Source of the DNA: Welwitschia mirabilis
Lineage: Eukaryota; Gnetophyta; Gnetopsida; Welwitschiales
Assembly: GCA_051453625.1 (NCBI GenBank)
Contig: JBOZIK010000001.1
Location: forward strand, 32,624,562 to 32,688,561
Reading direction: 5' to 3'
Length of the DNA stretch: 64,000 nucleotides
Under the pieces are notes generated by a model that made no database searches, had not been told where the DNA came from, and worked only from the letters and a program-made list of their open reading frames with translations. Shown here one piece after another: positions 10,423 to 22,500 of this stretch; position 1 is the first letter of the stretch, and every line of letters begins with the position of its first letter. The position numbers were made by a program, and so were the translations under genes.

Positions 10423-13086
10423 TTTAGGCATTTAATTAGCTGTCCAATTGATTTGGCACTATGAGTTTTTTTAATTCAATTTAAAAGCATATATACTTAT
10501 GATGGAAAATTATTCATAAACAACCTTCTCTTTGTTAATCTCACATAAAACGCCCACAACACTAAGAGCTTTAAAATGAATTGTGACACCATCTTTTTAG
10601 ATTAAATTGGAACTAACACTTATACTTACCTGCGTTGTGTGTACTATGTTATAGACCCTACAACTGTTTATTTAAACTCAAAAGTGCTGGTTTCTTTAAT
10701 ACCCATTTCTGAAATATCTTTTTTATACTTGAGTTTGTGATGGCTAATTCTATATCAACAAGTTAGATTCAAATTAAAATTTTTCATTAAGTTTTACTAT
10801 TCTTTAACATGAGTGAATCTAAATTTATTCTAACTGGTAATTGGTTTTTTCATTGGATTTGACAGAGGTAACTTGAGCTAGCTCCATTTAGCATAATACT
10901 TCATAGTACACTTAGGGTTGTCCATCAATGTGTATCATGAAACAATTCTTGACAAACAAACAAGATTGGCTGTGAGAGAACAAACAACTGAATTTCAATT
11001 CATTGTGAAAACATTTAGATTTTTACTCGTCTTCACAAAAGCACATTCACAGCTAACTGCAAACGTCAACAACGTGCTGGCATGGTTTATCAAAGTACTG
11101 ATCATTACTACTACAACAATCAATAAAGCGACCCTTACTGTACAAATACACCTGTGGCAAGAACACGTTCTTTAATGGGAAAGCTATGAATTATGAAGAC
11201 TATAACAAAGACTCATAATTCACAAAAACAAAATCCACCCTTCAAAACTGCTCTCCCTAAGGGAGCTCGAGGTGACTATGTTATAAGGTCATAGAAGCAA
11301 CACATTGTCTAGATTAATAAAGGACATCAAGGTAAGATTGAACAATACGTGGATGCAGAATTGCATGCATTTAACTGTAGTTAAATATTTTAACTTCAAT
11401 TATTGTATTTAACAATTAAACTGGATTCTTAACCTGGAACAAAAGACGTTCTATAACAACAAATTCTAAAATTGTGGTAGCAATAAGTTTTGTTGCATAG
11501 ATCACACACATTCACAAACAAAAAAGTAAAAAAAACTCGCTCAACAATTACATTCTTGCTTAAACAACTTGCAAAATACAAAAAAAATTTGAAGTCTAAA
11601 ATACTTTCCAGTGGCAATGCCGCTGTAAACAAAAACAAAAAAACTGTATGCACCAACCTGTGTTTTTCACGACATTGTGGATATGTTATTCACAAGTCAA
11701 CCACCGTGGTTAACCTTGGATTCACATCCACTTATCCTTTAACCTTACCAATGTCAAAGAAGAAATGGTGATAGGAGGTCCCTGGGACTAGGTAATGTGG
11801 TTTTGTTTCTCTTTTCTACTGGCGTATCCTCAAATTTTCCCAGATGGCTTCCATCATCCTGTATCTTCTGCATGGATGTTTTCAGCATGTGATTTCCCTA
11901 AAGTGCCAAACCAGTAGTAATCCCTCCAGCTCAAAACAAGAATTTTGTTTTTTTTTTTTTTCCTCTCGTACTTTTCTTGATGGTAACCCCCTGTATATAG
12001 TCTTCTTGGACCTTGTTCAAACCTCAAAATAAATTAACATATTTTAGTCTACTTGTAGCAAAAATGTTAAACCAGATAGCCATTTTATGAAGCACATAAT
12101 TGTGTCAAATACTGCTAAATTAGTGTGTTAACTCTTCAAAGTTGTCATAAGTTTGATAACTTTGATCTGGGTATGATAGAGAAGGAAGTGTCACAATAAT
12201 AAATATATTGCACCAAGAACAAACAGCTGTGCACTGGAATGCTACCTCAAGAACTATTGAAAACCTAAAGTTGAACACCATACTCCGATTTTAAGTAGAT
12301 GATTGTACAGAATGATGCTCAAAAAGAAATGGTCAGATCATAAACAAAGGCAGTAATCATATAAGCCTCTTCTATATTGATCATGGTTCATGCAATCACC
12401 CAAACTCTTTCATATGACACTAGTAAGAAACTTTGTAAACTCAAGAAGATGAATAGATTCATGAGCTAATAACAGTAAGCATAAAAATTATCTACTGACA
12501 TTGTTGAAAAACAAATTTAACATAAGAATAGAACTGTGCAACTCTCTAACATTCAATTCTTGCCCTTGAAAGAGATCTGTCAATGTTTGTATAATATCAG
12601 AGAGGCTTTGAAGATTCGTTATTCATTTGGTTAAGAATCAATTTTCTTATGCAAATACATTACATGTAAAGTGTATTATGTACAGAGCCTAGTTACAAAA
12701 CAATTCTTCAGACCATGAAAATTCACCAGAGATGAATTTCACTACAATTTCGGTCTGGTCAATAATTTTACAATTTTAGTGTTACAGCTATCAGCAAGGG
12801 AAGGGAACAGTATGCACCACATGTTCCCACTGTGATCCTGCTCACAAGAATATAACAACACAACTCAAAGAGAGATGCAACACGTTGATGACTGTGAAAT
12901 GAACCTGATCCTGTAATATCTAGGCTTTCCAAGGCAATGATTATTTCCAAAATGGTCTACATGTCATGTAATATGCAGCGTTTTGGAGCCACTTACTAAA
13001 CAAATGTTTTCAAGCTCCCTGTCCATCTTCATCAAGGAAGCAGGGCACCAAATGATAGACCAGTGAAGGAGTAGAAATGCATCCTA
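10423..13086. other. FZR downstream region, no gene recognised
   Basis: No protein domain was seen. The part next to the FZR stop (13086 down to perhaps 12.7 kb) is the likely 3' UTR. An AATAAT-type poly(A) signal variant lies on the minus strand near 12937-12947, but no canonical AATAAA was placed. The open stretches at 10067-10315 (plus) and 11429-11771 (both strands) lack family resemblance. Confidence 0.5.
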
Positions 13087-16000
13087 TTATCGAATAAAGG
13101 CTCTACCTGAAGACCACATTCCTGTGTCACGCATTGTGCTCTGGCAACAAACACGAAGAATATCCAATTTTATTCTTCATGATCACAATCGCTTGCTTTC
13201 AGGACAAATTAGCACTTTAGGATTCAAAAACTTCCATAATTATTGTACATTAAAATGGAAAACATATAGTGGTACCTGAGTTTTGGATGATGGGAAAACA
13301 TTCCAGAAACGCAAAGTTTCATCACCTGCACCTGTTACTATAGTCTGCAATGATGACCCAGCATTTCAGGAACAAGGTGCAAAAACTACACATCTAAAAA
13401 TTTAAAGTGAAAATGTTTCTGTCAATTTCTTGCCTGGCCATCAGGAGAAATGGCAAGATAAAGTACTCGGAGTGTATGCCCTGTTAAAGTTGCAAGCTGA
13501 ATAACAAAAAGACAATTAGCTTACAGTCATGAAACAACGCAAGCAAAAAAAAATTAATCAGCGATACTTGATGGCTAAAGATACCCAACTGAAACAATAT
13601 TATTTATGAAGATCAATGTCTATGAATTCAATAAAAAATTCAGTTTCCAAAGCATGCAGACTTCAAATGCATAAAACAAATTGCGCACATAAATGTTTGT
13701 GATTACAACTTAGCACAGGACTCAAATATTCAACCCAATTTACCTTTGACAGTGAGGGATAACGCCAAACAATGATTTGGTTCTGAGAATATCCATGAGT
13801 ACTGACAATTTCATTGACATTTTTTGACCACACAATATTACAAACCTACAACACAATAGAAAGATCATGTGTTTACAAACAGTTGAAGGTATTGTCTAAC
13901 GTCAAAAGTATGGGTCATAATCAAACAAATCAACAAAAACGTTACCTGACTACCAGTGTCGATGCAGTTCAAGGAGGTGTTTGTTGTTGTATTCCAAAAA
14001 CGAATGCAACGATCAACTGTCCCACCTCCAGATGCCAAAAGACCATGTTGATGAGGGGACCATGCTATGGCCTTAACTGCAGCTGTGTGTTCAGTAAATC
14101 TTAAAACTGGATTTGAATATTGCTGGTTCCATACAAAAAGCTGGAACAAGAACAATTCAGCTTAGACATGGATATCATTTTAGTTGATGTGCATGCGATC
14201 TCCATGTCATCAAAATCATAATTACTTCGTATACATGAAAATCAAATATACTCAATTTACCTGATTGTCATTCCCCCCTGATGCGAGCTCTCTGTCATCG
14301 TAAGACCACTTCAGCCCGCAAACCTGAAATCAGCAGTAAAACTGAACATTAAAGATCTTTCCTTTTAAAAAAGCATGTAAGCAAATCGATTAGTAAACTT
14401 TGGCTTCTTCTCGATATTCAAGCAACATGACAAGCAACATGAATTTCAAATTGCCAATAAGGAGAGTTATGCAGCAGTGTGCTCAAAACACATAATTGCT
14501 GAGAGTAGAAACGTTCACCTCAGATTTATGATTCGAAAATCTGGAAATGTAGTCATTTTGGGACCGAACATCGCGTTGAAGAATACTGCGATCTCTACTT
14601 CCAGATGACAAGATACGTGAATTCCATGCTAAGGTTCCTGCACGAGAACGGTGACCTCCCATGCTTCTAATCTTCTTGCAGTGTACCGCATCCCAAACCT
14701 GCACCATAGATTATGAAATCAGTGTCAATATCCAATGCCTGCAACACTGTTAAACTATAGACGACCACAATGGAAAATTCTGAAGTGGTCAATTTTGAAA
14801 GAAATAGAAAAAGTTCTCGTAAACTGACCTGGACTTCACCAATGCTTGTTCCAACAGCTAGATACGTTCCACGCTGAGTCCAAGCAACAGAACAAACACT
14901 ATCATCCAGTCCCAAATCACACAGCTTTGTCACCTTCAATGCGATCGGATTACAAGATATCAGATGAAGCACGTGGGCCTCCGAAGAGAATTGAATATGT
15001 TCAAAAGAACAATAAAAAGAGAATCACGTCGGCAGCACAACCTTACTACTGCTGGCGCTCCAGAGATAAACACATGATCCTAAACCAACCGCAAGTATGT
15101 TATGGCATGACCAATCTACGAGATTAAGATAAAAGTCATCCTGCAGGGCGGGAGCATCCAAAACCTTCATGGACAAATGGAAGTACTACAATCATTAGAC
15201 CATTGTTCTGATAAACAGGTATTTGAAAAAACGGCAGGTAAAATGACAGAAACGATATTTACCGATATCATAAAATGACATCAAAAGATGAGTAATAAGA
15301 GGCTCTTAGTGAATGCAATAGCTTTACGTTTGTCTATCAACAATGTAATGAGTTGGCAATCAAGGGCCAGCTTTGTTATTAAGAGTTTCAATATCGCTTG
15401 TCAGCTGTGTGTTCACACTTCACAATGTCCTCTAGAAAACTTAGCATTATGAGGTATGTTACAACTAAGGCATCCGAATTCAATCTTCAGATTATGAGAA
15501 TTAAGCGGGAAAAAACAGAAGGAACCACAGAAATTTCGAAAAAAAAAAAAATCACAATGTCTTCAGATCATTATAAACTTTAACCAATTCTTGTTCTCTT
15601 TGTTTCAAGTACCTTTGGCAACAGATAAATGTCCTCTTAAAATGAGCTAATGCAACAAACTGGAGAATCTTCAGGGATCAGGCAAAGCCAATACAGCGAG
15701 ATATTTCTTTCCACAGTTCAAATCAAGCAGTTTCACAATCTGCTATGGATACATGACATATAATAGAGATCGACTAATGCTGGATTCAATCGAAAAGGCC
15801 TACAATTTCAGCGTTCCTTCTCGAGAAAATCGAATTCGATAAGAATCAAACAACTGCTTCAAGACAACCAAAAATCCAGAAACCTCAAACCTTGAACGGC
15901 GTGCGAGAGATTTTCCGTGGAGCCTTGCGCGGAAGATTAGAATCGCAGTAGTCTCTATTTGAACCGATTGGCGAAATAGCATAAGGCGAAGGAGTCTGCG

Positions 16001-16457
16001 ATTCGGAAATTCCCGGCGAAGACCTGAACTTCAAAATGTTTCCAACTGAAGTCTGAGATGACCGGGAACCGCTCTTATCAGATGCAGAAGGGAAGAATTC
16101 ACTTCTCAGAAGGGCCCCATACGCCGTGGAGCTGTCTTCACGACCTTCGGAAGGAACCGCACAGTTTCTGCCGGATTGCGACGACGAATAGGAAGAAAAA
16201 CCTCTTGCTCCCCGTTCAGAAAACTCAAACAAATCAAAACGGGACGACTTTCTGCTGGGAATAAACCTGTCGGAATAATCGGAGGAAGAACGCGGAAGAG
16301 GGAATCTTGACTTGAAGGAGGAAAACGATGATGCAGCAGGAAAAGAAGAAGATGAGGAAGGAAGCAAATCTGAAGAAATCCTAGGCGAATACTCCCTGTC
16401 GAAATTCCACTTGTTTCTCATCTTATCTCCTCCCCCTCCTCTTCTCTGCTGTGCCAT
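13087..16457 (-). CDS. FZR: FIZZY-RELATED / CCS52 (Cdh1-type) WD40 activator of the anaphase-promoting complex, ten exons
   Basis: Exons (minus strand, high to low): 16457-15891, 15164-15042, 14933-14829, 14698-14519, 14323-14261, 14140-13946, 13845-13744, 13496-13434, 13344-13276, 13140-13087. They total 1521 bases, or 506 residues plus TAA, and every join is phase 0. The family recruits substrates to the APC/C ubiquitin ligase and in plants drives mitotic exit and endoreduplication. Visible: Ser-rich N-terminus; C-box DRFIP at residues 63-67; Cdh1-specific AYGALLRSE at 112-120; six S/T-P possible CDK sites (S24, S147, T155, S157, S162, T186); basic linker before VLDAP (190-194); a WD40 propeller from about 199 to 490; cyclin-binding-like RVL at 455-457; terminal Ile-Arg at 505-506 (IR tail, APC docking). 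The ATG is the first in-frame Met of exon 1. The [13 protein letters not shown] tail looks more like CCS52B than CCS52A, but I recall this from family memory and hold it loosely. No damage is seen. Splice sites are inferred from sequence and family alignment, not from transcripts. Confidence 0.96.
13345..13433 (-). other. FZR intron 8, a GC-AG intron
   Basis: Exon 8 ends ...GGCCAG and the intron begins GCAAGAAA; it ends TTGCAG before the exon encoding TIVTGAGDE. Joining at any other nearby point would break the conserved [14 protein letters not shown] reading. The other eight introns (15165-15890, 14934-15041, 14699-14828, 14324-14518, 14141-14260, 13846-13945, 13497-13743, 13141-13275) all read GT-AG. 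The donor otherwise matches the CAG|GCAAG consensus of GC-AG introns well. Confidence 0.9.
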
Positions 16458-16800
16458 TTCAATTCCAAATCCAATTCCAATTGCAACTGCGATTTCAATT
16501 CCAACTCCAAATCCAATTCAATTGCAATTGCAATTGGATTTCTGCGGTATTCCTCGAAGGGAAACGAGTCCGGGATTCCACTTATGAAGGACAAATGAGG
16601 GCGTTTTTTTCCTGCGAGATGGCGCGGCCCTGCAAATCTTGGAAAAAGCGGTCCCAATCACGATCAAATTAAAACACGGTTGATCAGCAATATTTTAGTA
16701 TTTTGGAGTTGACCCACAAAGTGCTTCCGTTTGTCAAGTGCGTCACATGCGAGTATGTTGTTCATCCGCTAAATTCGCTGCTCTCACATTTCGCTCTTCC
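15820..16800. promoter_or_regulatory. CpG-rich island over FZR exon 1, 5' UTR and proximal promoter
   Basis: CG dinucleotides are frequent here (about five per 60-base line at 15901 and 16741), while surrounding transposon sequence often has none per line. The proximal promoter must lie between the ATG at 16457 and the LINE fragment that starts near 16.9 kb. No TATA box could be assigned with confidence. The boundaries are approximate. Confidence 0.6.
16458..16540 (-). repeat. Imperfect six-base repeat directly upstream of the FZR start codon
   Basis: On the minus strand the bases just before the ATG are a run of hexamer variants of the type GGAATT, GCAATT and GGATTT for about 80 bases. If transcribed this is 5' UTR. 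No ATG-initiated upstream ORF is seen in it. The array is a likely length-polymorphic site. Confidence 0.8.
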
Positions 16801-16899
16801 TTTTTCTTTTTTTCTTTTTCCAAATTCTTGTTTTTTAAGAGAATTAAACCTATAATTACAAAGTCACAAAACTATTTATTTTATTCTGTTGGGAATTGT

Positions 16900-17720
16900 T
16901 AAAGTAAAGAAAAACAATATCAATCACAAGAAGAAATCCTTAACATAGTCTAAAAAGACACTCATAAGTAATTGTACCCCTCGGGACAGTTATATCAAAA
17001 ATAAAAAAAGAATGAGAACCCTTCATAGCTAAAAAATTTCCTCTTCGAAGTATATCATAAATTGATTTTTGTAATGACTTTTAGTGGCTGTGAGAATTAA
17101 ACTTTCATTCCATAAGTGCAGCTATCAAAAGCTTCCTGTTTATGCCAAGCTTAACAACAGCATTTCCATAGAAAATGAAGACTTTCCAATAGTATAATAT
17201 ACCATCCTATTTTCAAACTGTTATCAACTTTGTCTTAAAGAAGAATAGACTCTGGATAAGATGGGGGAGTTTGCATATCAAAAAAGTCTTTGTAACCAAC
17301 TCCATTACTATAGTACATTTCCAGAAAGCATGGTGAAAATCATCTTCATTATGACAAATAGGATAAGTAGGTTGTCTGATTTCTAAATGCATAAGACAAT
17401 GACCAACAGACAGGCCTTTATGTATAAGACACCAAATAAAGACACTGTGTTTTGGCTAGGCTTTAGATTTCCAAAGAGAATAAAATAATTCTTTCTATTT
17501 ATCTTTAGTTCAATCCCGCTTCCATTTACTATTCAATGACTGTTGCGTAATATGAACAATATTGTCCTATAACTTGGCTTTCTTCAGAGAAAAGTCATGT
17601 AACATAGTGTCATCTGGCCAATTCCAATCTTCCCACCATCACTGTCGGAGTCCCTCCAAGTATGATTCATCACAATCTTCTCAATCCTATTTATTGCTTT
17701 TTTGTTGAACATCTTATGTA
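16900..17720 (-). pseudogene. L1-type LINE fragment: C-terminal RT with zf-RVT domain
   Basis: The minus strand gives a nearly clean reading across 17720-16990. It contains SVFIWCLIHKGLSVGHCLMH, then YPICHNEDDFHHAFWKC (the Cys/His pattern of the zf-RVT domain), then a WKVFIFYGNAVVKLGINR-type tail. Only a few stops occur, for example a TAG before PKHSVFIW where Trp is usual. This fragment is less decayed than the other transposons in the window. It lies about 0.45 kb upstream of the FZR ATG in the same orientation. No endonuclease or RT core is attached. Confidence 0.8.
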
Positions 17721-18500
17721 CCTTGTATTAATATACAAAAATAGTTATTATAGCTAAGCACTTAATAAATGTTTAATTCTTTTTTTCTCCACAGATGCAT
17801 ATATATATTATTAGCTAGTGGAAATACATTCATGTAAAGATAGAGACAAAGTTCCTTATTATTGTACTACTTGTTCCATGGGATGGAACATGAATTAGTC
17901 ATAATTTTGGTTTTTAAGGATTTATTTCTTCTTTTTATAATGAAAGATATTAAAGTACTCAACTAACTTTTTGCCACTAGAATAGCATACTTCAGAATAG
18001 AATCATGGATAAAATCATAAGCTTTCATATGAACTATGATTGTTTATTTACATCAAAGATGGTGGAACTTGTATACTTTAAAGGCATCATGATTGGAAGC
18101 TCTTATAAGTTTTTATTAGTTAATGTTAATAAACGCAATTACATGATTTTAGTGATTTTTCAAGCATGTATATAAACATTTAAAATCTAATCTCAAAGCC
18201 TTTAAAACCTTTGACATAATTTGTAATTGTCTAAAACTAGTCACCAAATCATAGAGTTTTGAAAGTGTACAAGAGTCAAAAGAGTTAGAGAAACCTGTTT
18301 TCTTTTCTCCTAGAAGCATAAAGGCATTGCATGTTCTTTGTGGGAACTAAGAAGATGGATAGATTTCATCTTTGAACTAAGAATTTTCTTTTATACCTTC
18401 ATTTCACAACATGTATAAAGCACAAGTCAAGGGCTATCATTTGTTTTCAAATGTTCTAATAGAGATAGAAAAATCCAATTTTACTAGAGAGGAGCTTTTT
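17721..18500. other. Intergenic AT-rich stretch
   Basis: Nothing recognised; no open frame of note. Confidence 0.5.
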
Positions 18501-18856
18501 GATGAGGGAGTTTGACAAGGTTGGCAACATAGGTGTTTAGGGTTTTCCTTCATGTAGGAAACCTTGCTATGCTACTATGGTATGCAAGGGTGATAGGGAA
18601 AGTAGACAACTAGCTAAGTCTACATCACTNNNNNNNNNNNNNNNNNNNNNNNNNNNNNNNNNNNNNNNNNNNNNNNNNNNNNNNNNNNNNNNNNNNNNNN
18701 NNNNNNNNNNNNNNNNNNNNNNNNNNNNNGATGAGGGAGTTTGACCAGGTTGACAACATAGAGGTTTAGGGCTTTCCTTCATGTAGGAAACCTTGCTATG
18801 CTGCTATGGTATGCAAGGGTGCTAGGGAAAATAGAGAACTAGCTAAGTCTACATCA
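18501..18856. repeat. Direct duplicate flanking a 100-N gap (18630-18729)
   Basis: The sequence from GATGAGGGAGTTTGAC to CTAAGTCTACATCAC occurs on both sides of the gap with about 10 substitutions, and the left copy stops exactly at the gap. This looks like two unmerged contig ends. Confidence 0.85.
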
Positions 18857-19539
18857 CCAGTAAAGTGGATGATTTTCCTTTAAGGAGTGGTGCAGTGATT
18901 TTTAAAGAATCTAGATCGAAAGGCTCTAGTAAAGAGTACAAGAAAACACCAAAAAACTATTTTAGTCAATGCAAGTGGACACGCTAATTTTATTTGTACT
19001 AGATCAAGTATGTACCAAAGCCGAACTCGTATTTCATTTTTATCTTTTGGATCGTTTCATATCAATAGGCTTCTATCCTAGCCTGAACCTTGTCCATCAT
19101 GAATCACCTTCAAATGAAAGGTTATAGAACCAATAGAAGTCACAGCCTTGTCAAAGTTGTTACTACTATTTCATTTTTAATCTGAGGCTAATAGAGACAA
19201 GATTTTAGTTGACAGCTCCTAGTTCTTTAAGATAAGAGACTTATCCTTATCCCCATGAAAGCTGAAGCCCAATATGGTTAACACTAATTTAATAATGTCC
19301 TAGTCTAGATTATGATCACTAATTATACCATTAAGTTCTAGAAAGGCCCACTTCTTGAAAAAGTAGCTGAAAACTTCATTCAACTAATCAAGATAGACTG
19401 GACCATTACAAAAGCCTCCTAGTTAGTATTAGCAGGATTCTATGTCTGGACAATATTTGAAGACATAGAAAAGATAAATTCGATTTTAATCAAAATGGGA
19501 CTATAAAATTCTATCAGTCAAATATAAGAATATCAAGAC

Positions 19540-22500
19540 CCTATGCAAAGTATGTGGGATTATGAAATACATAAAGCAATTCTGTAGACAAAAATCCATA
19601 AATGTAACTATTGTGATAATGAAGGACATAGTGAAAATAACTATAGAATAAGGCTTACAAGTGATTTCTATGGTAATCCATGGCATCTAAATAAGGAGCA
19701 TTCAACTAAGTAGAGGAAAGGATAAATGGGAAATCAAAATGCTAGGCCAACATTTATAAATGACCAAAATATATTTGAAGCTTTAAGAGAATCATTGGAT
19801 GTTGAAATAAAGAAAATTGAGAATCTAGAAATGAATGAGAAATAGATATCCCCATATAAGTAAGAAGAATAAGGGGACTCTTTTACCTCACCTTAGAAAA
19901 CAAAAGAGAAGATAAGATAAGATGAACAAGAGGAGATAAAATAAGTTTCCCCACCAATATAAGGATACAAACTTTTTAATATAAGATGTAGATCCATAAA
20001 TTAAGAAATTAGGATCAAAGAAATAGAATTTACTCTGACAAATAAGTCCTAATCCATGATAGAGGATGTTGTGAAAAAGCACAATAGCCACTAGAAAAAA
20101 GAATAATGACAGTGTTCTCTTGGAATATAAGGGTGATGGAAACCTCTTATAAACGAAATCCTTGTTTCACATTATTCAAGATCAAAATGTAGGTTTAGTT
20201 TGTATCAAAGAAATCAAGATTCTAATCATCAAAGAATGCATTTTTTCATAGCAATGGAAAATAGTTTATGTTACCAGCACTAGGTGTGCATGGAAACTTC
20301 CTATATCTAGCAAACTATCTTTTAACATTATTGCATAAAACACCTAGTACATTCACATTATAGTTAAGAACATAATTATTACCAATTATTATGGCCAATA
20401 GAACCACCCTGATCACATTAGATTAATTTAAAACATGATTGAGAAATTCCAAAATTAGAAATGGATGATAATAGAAGACTTGAACCAATGCTTATATTGA
20501 GGGGGAAAATGAGGTATCCATCATTAGAATTAAAAAGATATGGAGGAGTATCTAGACATACTCTAAGAGAATGATATGCATGACTTGGATATTCATAATG
20601 TAAGGTGCACTCAATCCAATAGATGGTAAGGCACTCAAAAACTCTTAATTAGAATTGACAAAGCTTGGATTACTATTAGGCTAGCACTTGCAAATTCATG
20701 TATCTTACATGGCCTTTTAAGAATGGAATTAGATCATAGATCAATTTTATTATCAATGGGGGAATCCACCATGAAACAATATCTTTAAGTTGAAACACTA
20801 CTAGCTAGAAAGGGAAGAATTAGAATATATTGTTAATGACATCTAAAGTACCTATATAAAATGAACCCATGAGATTTATTTCTATAAGATTCACATCACC
20901 TAAAAGCAAGATTAAAGGAATGGACTAGGAAGAATAGAAGAATATTTAAAACATGCAGAATAGATTTTCTTAACCAACGCAATAGCCATTAGAAGAAAGA
21001 TAAAAATGCTTCAAATAGAGATAGCTAATATAGGGATATCTTATTTGACCTTCATCATCTCTCCAAGGATAAAGAATGTATTGGAAATAATGCTCGAGAA
21101 ATAAATGACTCATGAAAGGATAACAACATTTTAAATTCTTTTTCTAGTAAGAAAACTACCAAATACAAATCAACTAGATTAGTGAGATAAGATAAAATGA
21201 TAAAGACATTTCAGAAGAAAATGAAATAGCAAGAATATTTGAATAATATTATAGGAATCTCAAGATCAATAAAGAGGGTAAACCAAATAACTTTAATCTC
21301 CACAAGACCTTAAGCAAGGAATATAAAGAACATCTAATGGAGCCATTCATAATTAATGAAATAAAAATGCCTAGTAGAAGCATGCAAAATAATAGGAGCT
21401 TTAAGTTTGAGGGTTGCTTATGGAAGAATACAAAAAGTTTTTTTTTTCCTCCTTTGTTTTTTTCCTATCTTGAGTAGGACTTCATAGACATGATAAATGA
21501 CATGCTTAATCATTGAATAATAAATAAGAAGATTAACTACATAAATATTACTATCATATCAAAAAATAAGATGTAATACCTAACTATTATTTGTAATGTT
21601 ATTTACATAATCTTAAGTAAAGCCATAGTTAGATGTATAGTCCTTATCCTATCAAAGATTATCAATACAATCTAAGAAAGCTTTGCTAATCCTTGGTACA
21701 TCAAAGATCAAGTTATTCTAAATCATGAGCTGATTCATTTATGCAAAACTCATAGATTCCCTGCAATGTTTATTAAGTTGGACATAGCAAAAGATTATGA
21801 TTTCATTAAGCATATAACTTTTAATAAGTCCTCATAAAATAGGGCTTTTCAAATCATAGGGTAAGTATCCTCTTAGACCTACAAAAAATGGTTATATTTT
21901 TTGTTAAAATAAATGGCATTGCATATGGGTTTTTCCCTTTTTTAGAGGAATTAGACAAGGAATCTATTATCGCCTGGCCTATTCATTATGATCATGGATA
22001 TTATGGGAAATTTATGAAAAATTATAAAGAAAAAGAGATATGTATAGGGGATTATGTATTCACAAATAATCACTATACTAATGACATCATGATCACCATA
22101 AAAGATATGAGAGAAGATTATAGGATAGTAGTCTGTATCCTTAATAAATTTAGTAATATAATATGGCTCACAATAAATTGAAACAAGTTAAAATTGATTT
22201 CTTTAATACCCTTGGTAGTTAAAAGTGCCTTATTTTAAGTGTCATGGGTATTAAAGAGAGGATGTAATTGGATTTTTTTTAGGGATCCCAAGGAAAAGCT
22301 AGCATAAAATCAACATATGAAAACTGCTTTTGAAAAAATTGAAAGGAGATGCATAACATGGAACAACCATTTCTTATCCTCACAAGTTAAAACAATCCCA
22401 CTCAATACTTACATTAGTACAATCACTCAGTACATTGAAGCCATTAATGTCCTACTGAAAAGGTACACTAGCTTTTAAATTGTAGATTTAGAAGTTTTTC

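Noticed and set aside
11490-11771. Plus-strand Lys-rich open frame of 93 codons
   Set aside because: Starts with TTG, low complexity, no recognisable domain; overlapped by an equally open minus frame.
14846-15127. Plus-strand open frame across FZR exons 2 and 3
   Set aside because: Shadow of the minus-strand exons, which encode the conserved WD40 sequence.
16418-16657. Minus-strand open frame overlapping the FZR start, a possible upstream ORF
   Set aside because: Its first codon at 16657 is TTG, and no ATG occurs in the frame, so it is not a normal plant upstream ORF.
15885-16672. Several plus-strand open frames over FZR exon 1
   Set aside because: Antisense shadows of a GC-rich exon; no domain.
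21888-22181. Independent small gene on the plus strand
   Set aside because: It is the best preserved part of the LINE reverse transcriptase, in frame with decayed flanks of the same domain.
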